39,010 nt of DNA from NCBI RefSeq assembly GCF_002321025.1, contig NZ_DCLL01000036.1, positions 1 through 39,010 on the forward strand. The letters run 5' to 3'. The notes below the pieces were generated by a model. It worked only from the letters and a program-made list of their open reading frames with translations, was not told the DNA's origin and ran no database searches. Origin of the DNA: Acinetobacter lwoffii. Lineage in GTDB: Bacteria > Pseudomonadota > Gammaproteobacteria > Pseudomonadales > Moraxellaceae. The translations under genes and the position numbers were made by a program. Below, in pieces: positions 24,136 through 33,081 of the stretch. The first letter of the stretch is position 1. Each line of letters starts with the position of its first letter.

Positions 24136-25173
24136 TTATAAAAATGCTTCTGGCTGTTTGGCTGCAGTACGTGCAACTTGCGGGCTGATCAAACCTTTGG
24201 ACACTAGCGTTTTTAGTGTCTGATCCAGCGTGGTCATGCCATAGTTGGCACCGGTCTGAATTGCTGAGTACATTTGTGCGACTTTGTTTTCACGGATCAG
24301 GTTACGGATCGCCGGAATACCGATCATTATTTCATGCGCTGCGACACGCCCACCGCCATTTTTCTTCAGTAGAGCCTGTGAAACTACGGCTTGTAGGGAT
24401 TCAGATAACATGGCGCGTACCATGTCTTTTTCTTCGGCAGGGAATACGTCGATCACACGGTCAATGGTTTTGGCCGCTGAGGTGGTATGCAGGGTGCCGA
24501 AAACAAGGTGACCCGTTTCTGCCGCAGTTAAAGCCAGACGAATGGTTTCAAGGTCACGCATCTCACCGACCAGAATAATATCCGGATCTTCACGTAATGC
24601 AGAACGTAATGCTTCATTAAAGCCATGCGTATCACGATGCACTTCACGCTGGTTAATCAGACATTTCTTGGACTGATGCACAAATTCGATCGGATCTTCG
24701 ACGGTCAGAATATGGTCATAGCGGTTGTCATTAATATAATCCAGCATCGCCGCCAAGGTGGTTGATTTACCCGAACCGGTAGGACCTGTCACCAGTACCA
24801 GACCACGTGGATATTCACAGATGTCTTTAAAAATTTGTCCCATGCCCAGATCTTCAAGGGTCAGGACTTTAGAGGGAATGGTACGGAATACCGCACCGGC
24901 ACCGCGGTTCTGGTTAAATGCGTTGACACGGAAACGCGCCACGCCAGGCACTTCAAAAGAGAAGTCAGTTTCCAGATTTTCTTCAAAATCACGGCGCTGT
25001 TTATCGTTCATGATGTCATAAACGAGTTTATGCACTTCTTTGTGTTCTAATGCTGGCAGGTTGATGCGACGAACTTCCCCATCGACACGAATCATTGGCG
25101 GTAAGCCCGCAGACAAGTGTAAATCCGACGCACCATTTTTAGCAGAAAATGCCAACAATTCTGTGATATCCAT
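24136..25173 (-). CDS. pilT: Type IV pilus retraction ATPase PilT
   Basis: A 345-residue hexameric motor of normal PilT length. Walker A is TGPTGSGKST near residue 130. The Asp box VEDPIEFVHQSKKCLINQREV, Walker B IILVGEMRD, the His box FGTLHTTSAAKTIDRVIDVF and the PilT-specific AIRNLIRE retraction motif are all present. It drives depolymerisation of the pilus at the inner membrane. It is the first gene of pilT-pilU and is divergent from yggS. This yggS/pilT/pilU arrangement is the same as in Pseudomonas aeruginosa. Confidence 0.97.
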   Translation of the reverse strand: MDITELLAFSAKNGASDLHLSAGLPPMIRVDGEVRRINLPALEHKEVHKLVYDIMNDKQRRDFEENLETDFSFEVPGVARFRVNAFNQNRGAGAVFRTIPSKVLTLEDLGMGQIFKDICEYPRGLVLVTGPTGSGKSTTLAAMLDYINDNRYDHILTVEDPIEFVHQSKKCLINQREVHRDTHGFNEALRSALREDPDIILVGEMRDLETIRLALTAAETGHLVFGTLHTTSAAKTIDRVIDVFPAEEKDMVRAMLSESLQAVVSQALLKKNGGGRVAAHEIMIGIPAIRNLIRENKVAQMYSAIQTGANYGMTTLDQTLKTLVSKGLISPQVARTAAKQPEAFL

Positions 25174-25272
25174 AAGGTCCCCGAGTTCATTAAAATGTTA
25201 ATTATTTTGATAGAATAATAAGGCTTTCCCACAGCTTAACCAACACTTAGTTCATGGGCAAGGGAAAAAAAG

Positions 25273-25986
25273 ATGAATGAAATGAGAACCCCATCAATGA
25301 ATATGTTGCAACAGTCACGAAATCAGGTCTTAGTGCAAATTGAAACTGCCTGTGTTGAGGCCGGCCGCGAAGCAGATGCGGTGCAACTGCTTGCCGTTTC
25401 CAAGACCCAGCCGAGCAGCGTGCTGGCAGAGATGTATCAGGCCGGGCAACGTGCTTTTGGTGAAAACTATTTGCAGGAAGCGCTGGAAAAAATCACGGCA
25501 CTGAAAGAGCTGGAGATTGAGTGGCATTTTATTGGACATGTGCAGCGCAACAAAACCAAGGCTCTGGCAGAAAATTTTGCCTGGGTACATGGAGTCGATC
25601 GCCTAATTATTGCCGAGCGCTTATCAAATCAGCGTGGAGATGATCAGCCTGCACTAAATATCTGTATTCAGGTGAATATTGATGGTCAGGATACCAAAGA
25701 TGGTTGCCAGCCGGCAGAAGTTGCAGATTTAGTGGCACAGATCAGTCAACTACCGAATGTGCGTTTACGTGGCCTGATGGTGATTCCAGCACCAAATAAT
25801 CCTCAATCCTTTGGTGATGCCAAAGTTTTATTTGATGCAGTCAAAGTTCAGCATGCACATCCTGAAGATTGGGATACTTTAAGTATGGGCATGTCTGCGG
25901 ATATGACCGAAGCGATTGCTGCGGGTTCTACCATGGTTCGTGTTGGCACAGCCCTATTTGGTGCACGGCCTAAAAAAGATGTATAA
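25273..25986 (+). CDS. yggS: Pyridoxal 5'-phosphate homeostasis protein (YggS/PLPBP family)
   Basis: A 237-residue single-domain PLP-binding TIM barrel. It binds PLP but has no known enzymatic turnover and helps balance vitamin B6 and amino-acid pools. The PLP lysine lies in LLAVSKTQPSSVLAEMYQAG. GENYLQEALEK, WHFIGHVQRNKTK, VNIDGQDTKDGC, LRGLMVIPAP, LSMGMSADMTEAIAAGSTMVRVG and GTALFGAR are the usual family blocks. The start at ATG 25273 is used; an in-frame ATG at 25297 would remove eight residues. It is divergent from pilT. ProC, which often follows in Pseudomonas, is absent here. Confidence 0.94.
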   Translation: MNEMRTPSMNMLQQSRNQVLVQIETACVEAGREADAVQLLAVSKTQPSSVLAEMYQAGQRAFGENYLQEALEKITALKELEIEWHFIGHVQRNKTKALAENFAWVHGVDRLIIAERLSNQRGDDQPALNICIQVNIDGQDTKDGCQPAEVADLVAQISQLPNVRLRGLMVIPAPNNPQSFGDAKVLFDAVKVQHAHPEDWDTLSMGMSADMTEAIAAGSTMVRVGTALFGARPKKDV

Positions 25987-26012
25987 ACTACTAATGTCAG
26001 TTTTTTGCAGCA

Positions 26013-26048
26013 AAACGTTATCGCAGGGTATTGGATAACGCTTTTTTT
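26013..26048 (+). terminator. Intrinsic terminator of yggS
   Basis: CGTTATC (26016-26022) pairs with GATAACG (26034-26040), followed by CTTTTTTT. It overlaps the 3' end of the converging acyltransferase gene. Confidence 0.8.
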
Positions 26049-27124
26049 CTGGCTGGTTCGAGCCATTTAGCCATCAGCCAGGCAAAGACTATTATGCCGA
26101 ACATACTCGTAAGCAAGGCTAAAACTGCTCCACCCAGACCATAGCCTAAAGTTGCCGGAATACAGCCCAAAATAAATAAAAGTAAGGGGAAATGGGTGAC
26201 ATACAAGGTATAGGAAAAGTCTGCGGATTGAACCCAGACCGCATGATAATGACTGCGTTGATACTGGAGCTGTACCAGCCAGCAGCTAAAGGCCAGACCC
26301 ACACAGAAATTAAAAGGGGTGAAATTCGCAGCGCGGTATTGCTGGGTTTCATCGATCATCTGAAACTGGTAAGCATCAAAACAGGCAATTAGAAATGCCA
26401 AGCCGAATAGGGCTAATTTGACCGATTGTAAGCGGTTTAAAAAACGTAGCTGGATATATTGAAATGAACAGGCAAAGGCACTAAGCCAGACCAGAAAATA
26501 AATAAAAAACTGGATGTTCAGTAATGACAGTATAGCCAGAACTATAAAAAATCCGATTTTGGCGATTTCCGAATTTTTTAAAAAAGGTAGGAATCCGGCC
26601 AGCACATAAAACCACACTTCATAGCTCAGGCTCCAGAGCGCAGCATTGGCTGAAACCGTTGGTGTTACAAAGCCATTCAAAAATAGCAGCGAACCAATAA
26701 ATTCCATCATGTCTACACTATAGTCAGTCCGGATCATCATGCCAAAACTGTGTTGAAAAGCATGAGTATGACTGGCAAATAATAGTGGAGCAAGCAGATA
26801 TAAAAGCAGCGTCAACCCCATGGCAAACAGAAAGGGTGGTAAAATTCTGCTGCAACGCTGTCGGGCATAACGGTGCAGATTGAACTGACCATGCTGATGA
26901 ATGTTGTGCTGAATCGAATAGCCGATCAGATAGCCACTTAAGGCAAAGAAAATCATGACTGCAGCCTGCCCAAGCAGGCGTATCCATGAATAAATGCTGG
27001 TATCGAAAGGCGCAATAAATGCCTGAAAGCAGTGACTGAATAACACCACAATGGCACTGATACCCCGTAGGCTCTCAAGCTGTAGGCTGAAATAGTGCGA
27101 GAGCGTATTCGGGGCAGTGTTCAT
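26018..27124 (-). CDS. Acyltransferase 3 family membrane protein (OafA/YrhL-like)
   Basis: 368 residues with about ten membrane helices. The N-terminal SLQLESLRGISAIVVLFSH includes the family's R-G pair and the conserved His near the end of helix 1. GQAAVMIFFALSGYLIGYS and the later ALWSLSYEVWFYVLAGFLPF are also typical. The family acetylates or acylates cell-surface sugars (LPS, capsule, peptidoglycan) at the membrane; the acceptor cannot be told here. The gene begins five bases after sbcC and so is probably the third gene of the sbcD-sbcC operon, an unusual partner for a DNA nuclease. Confidence 0.9.
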   Translation of the reverse strand: MNTAPNTLSHYFSLQLESLRGISAIVVLFSHCFQAFIAPFDTSIYSWIRLLGQAAVMIFFALSGYLIGYSIQHNIHQHGQFNLHRYARQRCSRILPPFLFAMGLTLLLYLLAPLLFASHTHAFQHSFGMMIRTDYSVDMMEFIGSLLFLNGFVTPTVSANAALWSLSYEVWFYVLAGFLPFLKNSEIAKIGFFIVLAILSLLNIQFFIYFLVWLSAFACSFQYIQLRFLNRLQSVKLALFGLAFLIACFDAYQFQMIDETQQYRAANFTPFNFCVGLAFSCWLVQLQYQRSHYHAVWVQSADFSYTLYVTHFPLLLFILGCIPATLGYGLGGAVLALLTSMFGIIVFAWLMAKWLEPARKKALSNTLR

Positions 27125-27129
27125 GATCC

Positions 27130-30100
27130 TTAGCCTATAATCTGAATGGTACTTGCACCTGCACCAACCGGTTTGACCTGAATCTGTACCGGAATACGTT
27201 CATGCATTTCCTGCACATGCGAGATTAATACAACTTTACGACCCTGACTTTGTAAATGATCCAGTGCATTCATCACCATATGTAACGAAGCAGGATCTAG
27301 CGTACCAAAACCTTCATCAATAAACAGTGATTCCAGTTTCATGGAGCCGGAGGCCATATTGGCAATCGCCAAAGCCAAAGCCAATGAAACCAGGAAGGTT
27401 TCACCACCCGATAGGGACAGCACAGGGCGGACTTCACTATTCATGTCCAGATCAATAATCGCCAGACTCAGGCTATCCGGAATACGGTGTAACTGATAGC
27501 GGGGTGCCAACGGTTGCAACTGCTGATTTGCATATTCCACCAGAATATCCAGATGATGTTCCTGGGCAATTTTCTGGAATTTGGTACCTTCCTTATGTCC
27601 GATCAGGTCGTAAATACGACCCCAACGGTATTCTTCGGCTTTGATCTGCTCAATTTGCTGCTGATATTTGGCATAGGTGTTTTGATTATTGGCATTCATA
27701 CGCAGTTTGGCATCAGTTTCATTGAGCACTTCCTGCTGCATTATTTTTTCCTGATGCAGCATGCCAAGTTTTTGTTCAATTTCCTCAAATTCATGTTCTG
27801 GCTGTAGTTTTAAATGGGCCTGATATTGTTCTTCAAGTAATTGCCAGGCTGTTCTGGCATTTTCGAGTGCCTGTTTCTGGTTGGCCAGATTCTGACGAAT
27901 GCGTTGATGGTTGCTCAGATCAATACTGAGCCATTGTTCAATTTGAGCTGCCGTCACTTGAGGATGTGCTGCTTGCCATGCCTGAATATCTTGCTGATAT
28001 TGAGCCAATTGCTGATCGATCTGCTGAAGTTGGCTGATAAATTCTTGCAGTTTTAAGTGGGTTTGATGCCACTGTTTTTCGGCCTGCGCCGTGCATTGAC
28101 GCTGTTGTTCTAAAGTCTGCTCTAAGGTCTTGGCTTGTAGCTCTAGTGCATTGCGCCATTCTGCAGCGACACGGTAGACTTGTCCTGCATGTTCTTGGGT
28201 CAGTTCAGCCAGTTGTTGACGCAGGTCTTTGCCTTGCTGAATCAACTGCTCTACAGACTGGCTCAATTGAGCAAAATTTTGCTGTTCCAATTGTAGTTGA
28301 TACTGGCTCTTTTCCAATATCTGCTGCTGTTGATGCAGGTCAGATTCCAGCTGCTTTTGTACTGCCAAGTGCTGCATGCGGTGCTCTACTTGTCGTTGCA
28401 ACTGAGGTAAGCAGAGCATAGGTGGCTGCGACTGGTACTGCTCGGGCAGTATGCTTAAAACTGGGTGTATCAGCTGGTCGAGTTGCTGACGTTGCTGTAG
28501 AGCCAGTTGTAATTGGTGCAATTGCTGTTGTTGTTGACGCCATTGTTGTAATTGTTGCTGGAGCTGTTGTTCCTGCTGTTGTGATAGTTCTAGCTGCTGG
28601 ACCAGACTTTGAGTGTGATTCGCCAGTAACTGGATGAATGTAGGAAGATCATTGTGCTGCTCGGTAACCACTTCCAGTTTAAGTAGTTGAGATTTACAGT
28701 CAGCAGAGGATTGTTGAATCTGGTTTTGCAGGATCTGGCAACGCTGTTGCTGTTGCTCAATTACTGTTTGTGCTTTAGACATTTCAATGCGTTGCTGCTG
28801 CTGAGATTGCAGTTGCTGATCGAGCTGCTGTTTTGCCTGCCGTAACTGTTGCTCCTGTAGCTGGTTCAGGCTCTGTTCCAGATGTTCATGGACGGCATCG
28901 ACAAAAGGATGGGCTGGGCTTCCACAGACCATGCATGGCTCATCCGGTTTTAACTGGCCACGAAGATCCTGCACACTTTGCGCATGCAATAAACGTTGCT
29001 GGGCAAGTATTTGTTCCAGGTGTTCATAGGCCTGTTGTTCAGCCTGAATCTGCTGATGTAGTGCCTGTTCGGCCTCTTGCTGCATTTTTAGTTGCTGCTG
29101 TTGGCTATTTACAGCAGATTGCAGTTGTTCAAATTCTTGTGATTGTTGAACGATTTGTTGTACCTGCTGTTGCAGCAGGTCGAGCTGACGCTGTTCCGCT
29201 TGGCGTTGCTGACGCATTTCCTGAATGGTTTTGAGATGCTCTTCTAGCTGTTCCAGACTATGATGCTGTTGTATCCACTGGTTCAGATTTCCTGAAAGTA
29301 CTGTAACGGTTTTTTCCAGTTCAGGTAAAGGCTGCTTCAGGCTGTCCGGATTCTGTTGCTGCAGTTGCTGATACTGACGCATAAAGTCTTGTATGCGTTG
29401 CAAGGTACTTTGCGGCTCCAGATCGAACACATTTAAAAAGCCAGATTCAGCCAATTGTTGTGCAACCTTTTCTTGCCGAGCTTGTAGCTGATTCAAAGTC
29501 TGTTGTTGCTGTCGCAGTTGTTCTTCTAAAGGCTGTAGACGAAGGGTTTGAAACTGGCTTTGCTCTGCATGCAGTTTTTTGTACCGCTCTGATACCGTAT
29601 CAATTGCATGATCCAGCCTTAAACCTGCCTCCAGATGCGGTTTCAGGTTTGCCAAGTGTTGCTGAAACTGGTGCTGCTGTTGTTGTAAGGCTGTAAGTTT
29701 GGCTTCTTCTGCTACAAAGCTCTGTTTGAGCGTTTCAAATTCCAGCGTAAATTGGGTGTGCTGGTGCTGAATCTGCTCTTTTTGAGGGGCTAGACGGGTA
29801 CGACTCACAAACTGATCCCGAATCGACTGGAATTCATCCAGCTGCTCCAGTAGCTGTTGCTGTCCTGCAGATTTATTTACTGCATCTTGCTGTACTTCGT
29901 AGACTTCTTTTTTGGCATGGACTTCTGCATAGAGTTTATGTCGGTCCAGATGCCATTGTTTCTCATTTTCTAGCAGTTTTTCTGATTGCTGCAAATTCTG
30001 AAGTTGCAAAGACAAAGAGTTCTGCTGCTGTTGTAAAGCGCTGATGTCTTCTTCAGACAGAATTTCAATATGCCCGATCAGCTTTTCCAGATCGTTGCGC

Positions 30101-30735
30101 TTGTTTTTGACTTCGCTGAATTTCTCTGCGGCTTTCTGACTAACTAGACTGAAAATCTGCGAATTGGTGAGATATTCCAGTAAATCTGCACGCTCATTAT
30201 CTTTGGCTTTTAAAAATGCGCCGACTTCCGACTGTGCGAGCAACACTGCGCGGGTAAACTGCTCAAAACTTAAGCCCACCAGTTTTTCAATGAGCGGGGT
30301 GACTTCCGATATTTTTTGCGTCAGTGTCGTGTCATCATCCAGACATTTGACGTAGCGGTCTACTTTTAGATTGCCATCGACTTTCTGGCGTGCCCGTTTA
30401 ATTTCCCAGCGTGCCATATAGCGTTTGCTGTCGAGTGCAATAAATTCCAGTTCGGCAAAACCATGCACGCAGCCACGGCGCAGAATATTCTTGGAATCCT
30501 TGATGGAAACATCCTGACCGCCAGCATCTTTCAAGCTGCCTGTCGCACCTTTTAAACGTGGAATTTCATTGTAAAGCGCCAGGCACATGGCATCGAGCAG
30601 GGTAGATTTTCCGGCACCAGTTTTGCCGGTGATGGCAATCAGGCCGGCATGAGCCAAAGGACTCGATTCAAAATCAATATGATGGGTGCCGGTGAGGGAG
30701 GCCAGATTATGAAGACTTAGACGTAAAATTTTCAT
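27130..30735 (-). CDS. sbcC: Exonuclease SbcCD subunit C (SMC/Rad50-like ATPase)
   Basis: 1201 residues. The N-terminal ABC ATPase half has Walker A GKTGAGKST at 37-45. Two long coiled-coil arms flank a zinc hook CMVC (Cys601, Cys604) that lies almost exactly at the centre of the protein. The C-terminal half has the ABC signature LSLSGGETFLVSLALALAIA and Walker B LFIDEGFGTLD. With SbcD it cleaves DNA hairpins and processes double-strand ends. The coiled coils are exceptionally rich in Gln, with many runs of three to five Q. It starts eight bases after sbcD. Antisense reading frames over the Q-rich part are by-products of CTG/TTG-rich sequence. Confidence 0.95.
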   Translation of the reverse strand: MKILRLSLHNLASLTGTHHIDFESSPLAHAGLIAITGKTGAGKSTLLDAMCLALYNEIPRLKGATGSLKDAGGQDVSIKDSKNILRRGCVHGFAELEFIALDSKRYMARWEIKRARQKVDGNLKVDRYVKCLDDDTTLTQKISEVTPLIEKLVGLSFEQFTRAVLLAQSEVGAFLKAKDNERADLLEYLTNSQIFSLVSQKAAEKFSEVKNKRNDLEKLIGHIEILSEEDISALQQQQNSLSLQLQNLQQSEKLLENEKQWHLDRHKLYAEVHAKKEVYEVQQDAVNKSAGQQQLLEQLDEFQSIRDQFVSRTRLAPQKEQIQHQHTQFTLEFETLKQSFVAEEAKLTALQQQQHQFQQHLANLKPHLEAGLRLDHAIDTVSERYKKLHAEQSQFQTLRLQPLEEQLRQQQQTLNQLQARQEKVAQQLAESGFLNVFDLEPQSTLQRIQDFMRQYQQLQQQNPDSLKQPLPELEKTVTVLSGNLNQWIQQHHSLEQLEEHLKTIQEMRQQRQAEQRQLDLLQQQVQQIVQQSQEFEQLQSAVNSQQQQLKMQQEAEQALHQQIQAEQQAYEHLEQILAQQRLLHAQSVQDLRGQLKPDEPCMVCGSPAHPFVDAVHEHLEQSLNQLQEQQLRQAKQQLDQQLQSQQQQRIEMSKAQTVIEQQQQRCQILQNQIQQSSADCKSQLLKLEVVTEQHNDLPTFIQLLANHTQSLVQQLELSQQQEQQLQQQLQQWRQQQQQLHQLQLALQQRQQLDQLIHPVLSILPEQYQSQPPMLCLPQLQRQVEHRMQHLAVQKQLESDLHQQQQILEKSQYQLQLEQQNFAQLSQSVEQLIQQGKDLRQQLAELTQEHAGQVYRVAAEWRNALELQAKTLEQTLEQQRQCTAQAEKQWHQTHLKLQEFISQLQQIDQQLAQYQQDIQAWQAAHPQVTAAQIEQWLSIDLSNHQRIRQNLANQKQALENARTAWQLLEEQYQAHLKLQPEHEFEEIEQKLGMLHQEKIMQQEVLNETDAKLRMNANNQNTYAKYQQQIEQIKAEEYRWGRIYDLIGHKEGTKFQKIAQEHHLDILVEYANQQLQPLAPRYQLHRIPDSLSLAIIDLDMNSEVRPVLSLSGGETFLVSLALALAIANMASGSMKLESLFIDEGFGTLDPASLHMVMNALDHLQSQGRKVVLISHVQEMHERIPVQIQVKPVGAGASTIQIIG

Positions 30736-30743
30736 GGCCGATC

Positions 30744-31997
30744 CTAGGCTTGTTGTTTTTGTGCAAGTTCGTGTTGGGCTTCATTCAGTAACTCCTGAAA
30801 ATCCCGTTGTACCGAGTGATCCTGCTCATAGCCCATTTTTTTCCAGATATTGAAAAATAGCGATTCCGGAGTAGGGGGTGCCAGATCAATTTTAGACTGG
30901 CTTGAACTAAGGTCGACCTGTTGCTGGTAAATCCGGCTGATGCGCAGCAGTCGGTAACGGTTAGCAGGTAGGGCCTGTTCTATTTGCTGACGCAGATCTA
31001 CCGGAGGCGGCGCATCGGTCGTGTATTCCACCTCCAGAAAATGCCGTGCAGAAAGCTGCTCGATTTCTCCGGCAGGCAAGGCCTGAATTGTAGTGATTAA
31101 ATTTTCCAGCTTTTCACGAATGCGGAACAGCTCGACAGTACGCGGAATGCTTAAGGCATCGTACTGAAAGCGGTTTTCCGGGTTTTGTTCGGGATCAATC
31201 CTGACTTCAACTATTTGATGCTTATAATTAATCTCACTAAATGACAGCGGAATTGGGGAGCCACTATAGCGAATATGCGGCTGACCAACCTTTTGTGGTT
31301 TATGCAAATGCCCTAGCGCGACATAATCAATCATGTCATCAAACAGCGCCGTCGACAGGGCCTCTTCATTGCCGACAATAATCGGACGTTCAGAGTCGGA
31401 GGTCTCACCACCTTGCATGTGCGCATGTGACATTAAAATTAGTGCCTGATGTGGCTGTTTGCGGGCTCTGGCTTCGGCAATCAGTTGTTGATGCAGATAA
31501 CTGATCGCGTTCTGGTTATTGCTGGTATGTTCATTCAGTCCGGTAATTTCGGCACTGCGTAAATAGGGTAGGGTCAGACACCAGGCGATGATATTTTTAT
31601 CCCGATCATAAATAGGAATAAGTAGACGATCCAGGTTCAGGGTATTTTCTGCAGTGCGGCCTACGATTCCCACAGCTTTGGCATTAAATTTGGCCAGCAA
31701 GGGTTCAACCTGTTCGATCCGGTAACCGGAATCATGATTGCCTGCAATCATTAGGGTTTGCATATGCGGCGCCAAGTCATGAGCATCGGCCAGAAACTGG
31801 TACAGCTGTCTTTGCGCACTGGAAGCTGGATTGATCACATCAAAAATATCGCCGGCAATCAGCAGAGCATGCGGCTGCTTTGTTTTAATTTGCTCAAGTA
31901 GCCAAGTCAAAAACTGTGCATGTTCAAATTCACGGTCATGGTTATGGAAAAATTGTCCCAGATGCCAATCGGAAGTGTGAAGAAAATGAACTGCCAT
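30744..31997 (-). CDS. sbcD: Exonuclease SbcCD subunit D (Mre11-like nuclease)
   Basis: A 417-residue calcineurin-like phosphoesterase, near the 400 of E. coli SbcD. The manganese-binding motifs are HTSDWHLGQ near the N terminus, LLIAGDIFD, IAGNHDSGY, LMSHAHMQGGE and ALGHLHKPQ. The C-terminal cap and SbcC-binding part follow from about residue 270. It is the first gene of the sbcD-sbcC-acyltransferase unit. Its upstream region (31998-32211) holds no supported gene. Confidence 0.96.
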   Translation of the reverse strand: MAVHFLHTSDWHLGQFFHNHDREFEHAQFLTWLLEQIKTKQPHALLIAGDIFDVINPASSAQRQLYQFLADAHDLAPHMQTLMIAGNHDSGYRIEQVEPLLAKFNAKAVGIVGRTAENTLNLDRLLIPIYDRDKNIIAWCLTLPYLRSAEITGLNEHTSNNQNAISYLHQQLIAEARARKQPHQALILMSHAHMQGGETSDSERPIIVGNEEALSTALFDDMIDYVALGHLHKPQKVGQPHIRYSGSPIPLSFSEINYKHQIVEVRIDPEQNPENRFQYDALSIPRTVELFRIREKLENLITTIQALPAGEIEQLSARHFLEVEYTTDAPPPVDLRQQIEQALPANRYRLLRISRIYQQQVDLSSSQSKIDLAPPTPESLFFNIWKKMGYEQDHSVQRDFQELLNEAQHELAQKQQA

Positions 31998-32199
31998 GTA
32001 ATGAACCCCAAGATATCTGCCTTGCTACTATAGGAAAAAGCACAGGTAAAAATCTACTTGTAAAACGATATTTCAGTGAATTGTTGGTGATGTTCAAGCT
32101 GAATTTATTTTGATCAGTATGGATATTAATGGACGGTTGTATCCAGATCATCAGATATTAAAGGTTCTGCAAGCCCTCAGATTTTAGAAATAGGGATTT

Positions 32200-32380
32200 T
32201 AAAAAATAAAAACCGACGATTCGAGTGATGATGAAATCGTCGGTCAAATTTGTGTTACATGAAGATTTTGGCTGCTATTCAAAATTTCCCTGTACACTGG
32301 ACTTATTGCTTTAGCTCTAAAGGTCAGCAAAAATTCGTGGATGCCAGTCCAAATTTTTGTACCTTGTACCCTATATAACG
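32200..32380 (-). ncRNA. Candidate small RNA antisense to no gene, ending at an intrinsic terminator
   Basis: On the minus strand a 10-bp hairpin (ACCGACGATT with AATCGTCGGT, 32212-32244) is followed by a T-rich tail (TTTTATTTTTT), a good terminator. No minus-strand coding gene lies upstream of it before the divergent plus-strand gene at 32462. The preceding about 130 bases contain nested pairing: GTAC/GTAC, TGGACT (32298-32303) with AGTCCA (32346-32351), TTGC/GCAA, and CTTTA/TAAAG. Ends are approximate and no good promoter is seen, so this remains a hypothesis. Confidence 0.35.
32212..32244 (-). terminator. Strong minus-strand terminator hairpin upstream of sbcD
   Basis: ACCGACGATT pairs with AATCGTCGGT around a 13-base loop. 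Reading on the minus strand it is followed by a T-rich stretch. On the plus strand there is no T run. Confidence 0.7.
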
Positions 32381-32461
32381 TCACCCTGTAGTGGATGGTT
32401 GACAATAAAATGAAAAAAAACCTGATTTTTTTTATACTAGCTTGTTGAAGATCACTGAGTC

Positions 32462-32926
32462 ATGCATATGTTGCCGCTAAGTCGTTATTTTATCTGGTTT
32501 TTCGTTATATGTTTTATTTTTACCTGTATTTGCGGTGTACTCGCAGCCTTGCTGCCGATGGGCATGGGTGCAGTCTTGACGATTGTTCCGTATCTGGTAG
32601 CCATGATTTGGGTGCTTTTTAAATTTTTAAAACAGCAAAAACGTGCCCCGACCCAAGCAGAGCGTAAAAAATTCACCCTCAGGTTTAGCCTGATTTACTG
32701 GGGCTATAATTTATTATTTCTCTTGCTCGGTATTGTGATCGCCACCCGTTCCAATCCGAATGCCTGGCAGGACTTTCTGTTGTATCTACAGCAGCCACAA
32801 TTTATGAGTATTGTGCTGATCATGTTCCTGATGATCGCAATTCCGCTGTATCTGCTGACCTACTGGTTTTATGGCAAGCAGGCCCAGCGTATGGCAGAGA
32901 AAATGTTTGGCCATCCACCTCAGTGA
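32462..32926 (+). CDS. Small four-helix membrane protein, ABZJ_00895-like family
   Basis: 154 residues with four predicted membrane helices: about residues 8-30, 35-55, 77-97 and 112-134. A conserved-looking cytoplasmic loop KQQKRAPTQAERKKFTL lies between the second and third. From memory it resembles the ABZJ_00895 family described in Acinetobacter, of unknown function. An ATG at 32468 is an alternative start; neither has a strong ribosome binding site. It is not clearly operonic with its neighbours. No catalytic motif is evident. Confidence 0.7.
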   Translation: MHMLPLSRYFIWFFVICFIFTCICGVLAALLPMGMGAVLTIVPYLVAMIWVLFKFLKQQKRAPTQAERKKFTLRFSLIYWGYNLLFLLLGIVIATRSNPNAWQDFLLYLQQPQFMSIVLIMFLMIAIPLYLLTYWFYGKQAQRMAEKMFGHPPQ

Positions 32927-33081
32927 GTATAGATGAATCATTGTGTGACGACTGATCTTCATAAATTGATTGAATGATGAAAGATACAAATTCTCCACTA
33001 CAAAGATCTTCTCGGTTTAAAAAGCTAAAGATGAGTGGCGTATAATTTAAATCAAGAAAATAATAAGGTGAAGAATGACGA

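Larger units (their letters stand above)
31998..32461. other. 464-bp intergenic region with sbcD upstream sequence and RNA-like structure
   Basis: No protein gene is supported here. The left half holds the sbcD control region on the minus strand and an AT-rich tract. At 32212-32244 there is a strong hairpin oriented as a minus-strand terminator. At 32292-32362 several nested complementary segments suggest a folded RNA. A TTGACA at 32399-32404 and a TATACT at 32433-32438 lie on the plus strand but 28 bases apart, so they are not a standard pair. An A-tract/T-tract pair (about 32413-32432) separates them. Confidence 0.45.

Noticed and set aside
28146..29234. Several plus-strand open frames opposite sbcC, up to 133 codons
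   Set aside because: They arise because the Gln codons of sbcC read as few stops on the other strand. Composition is Val/Ala-rich and there are no ribosome binding sites.
28400..29600. Tandem-repeat array or CRISPR-like repetition
   Set aside because: The repetition is codon-level (CAG/CAA/TTG) within the SbcC coiled coil. There are no regularly spaced identical repeats, and no CRISPR array is seen anywhere in the window.
32119..32187. A 22-residue ORF (starting MDINGRLYPDHQ) upstream of sbcD
   Set aside because: No ribosome binding site or conservation evidence; a length easily reached by chance.
32200..32380. Possibility that this structured region is 6S RNA
   Set aside because: The size would fit, but the long closing stem and central bubble of 6S RNA are not visible, and a separate strong terminator hairpin follows.
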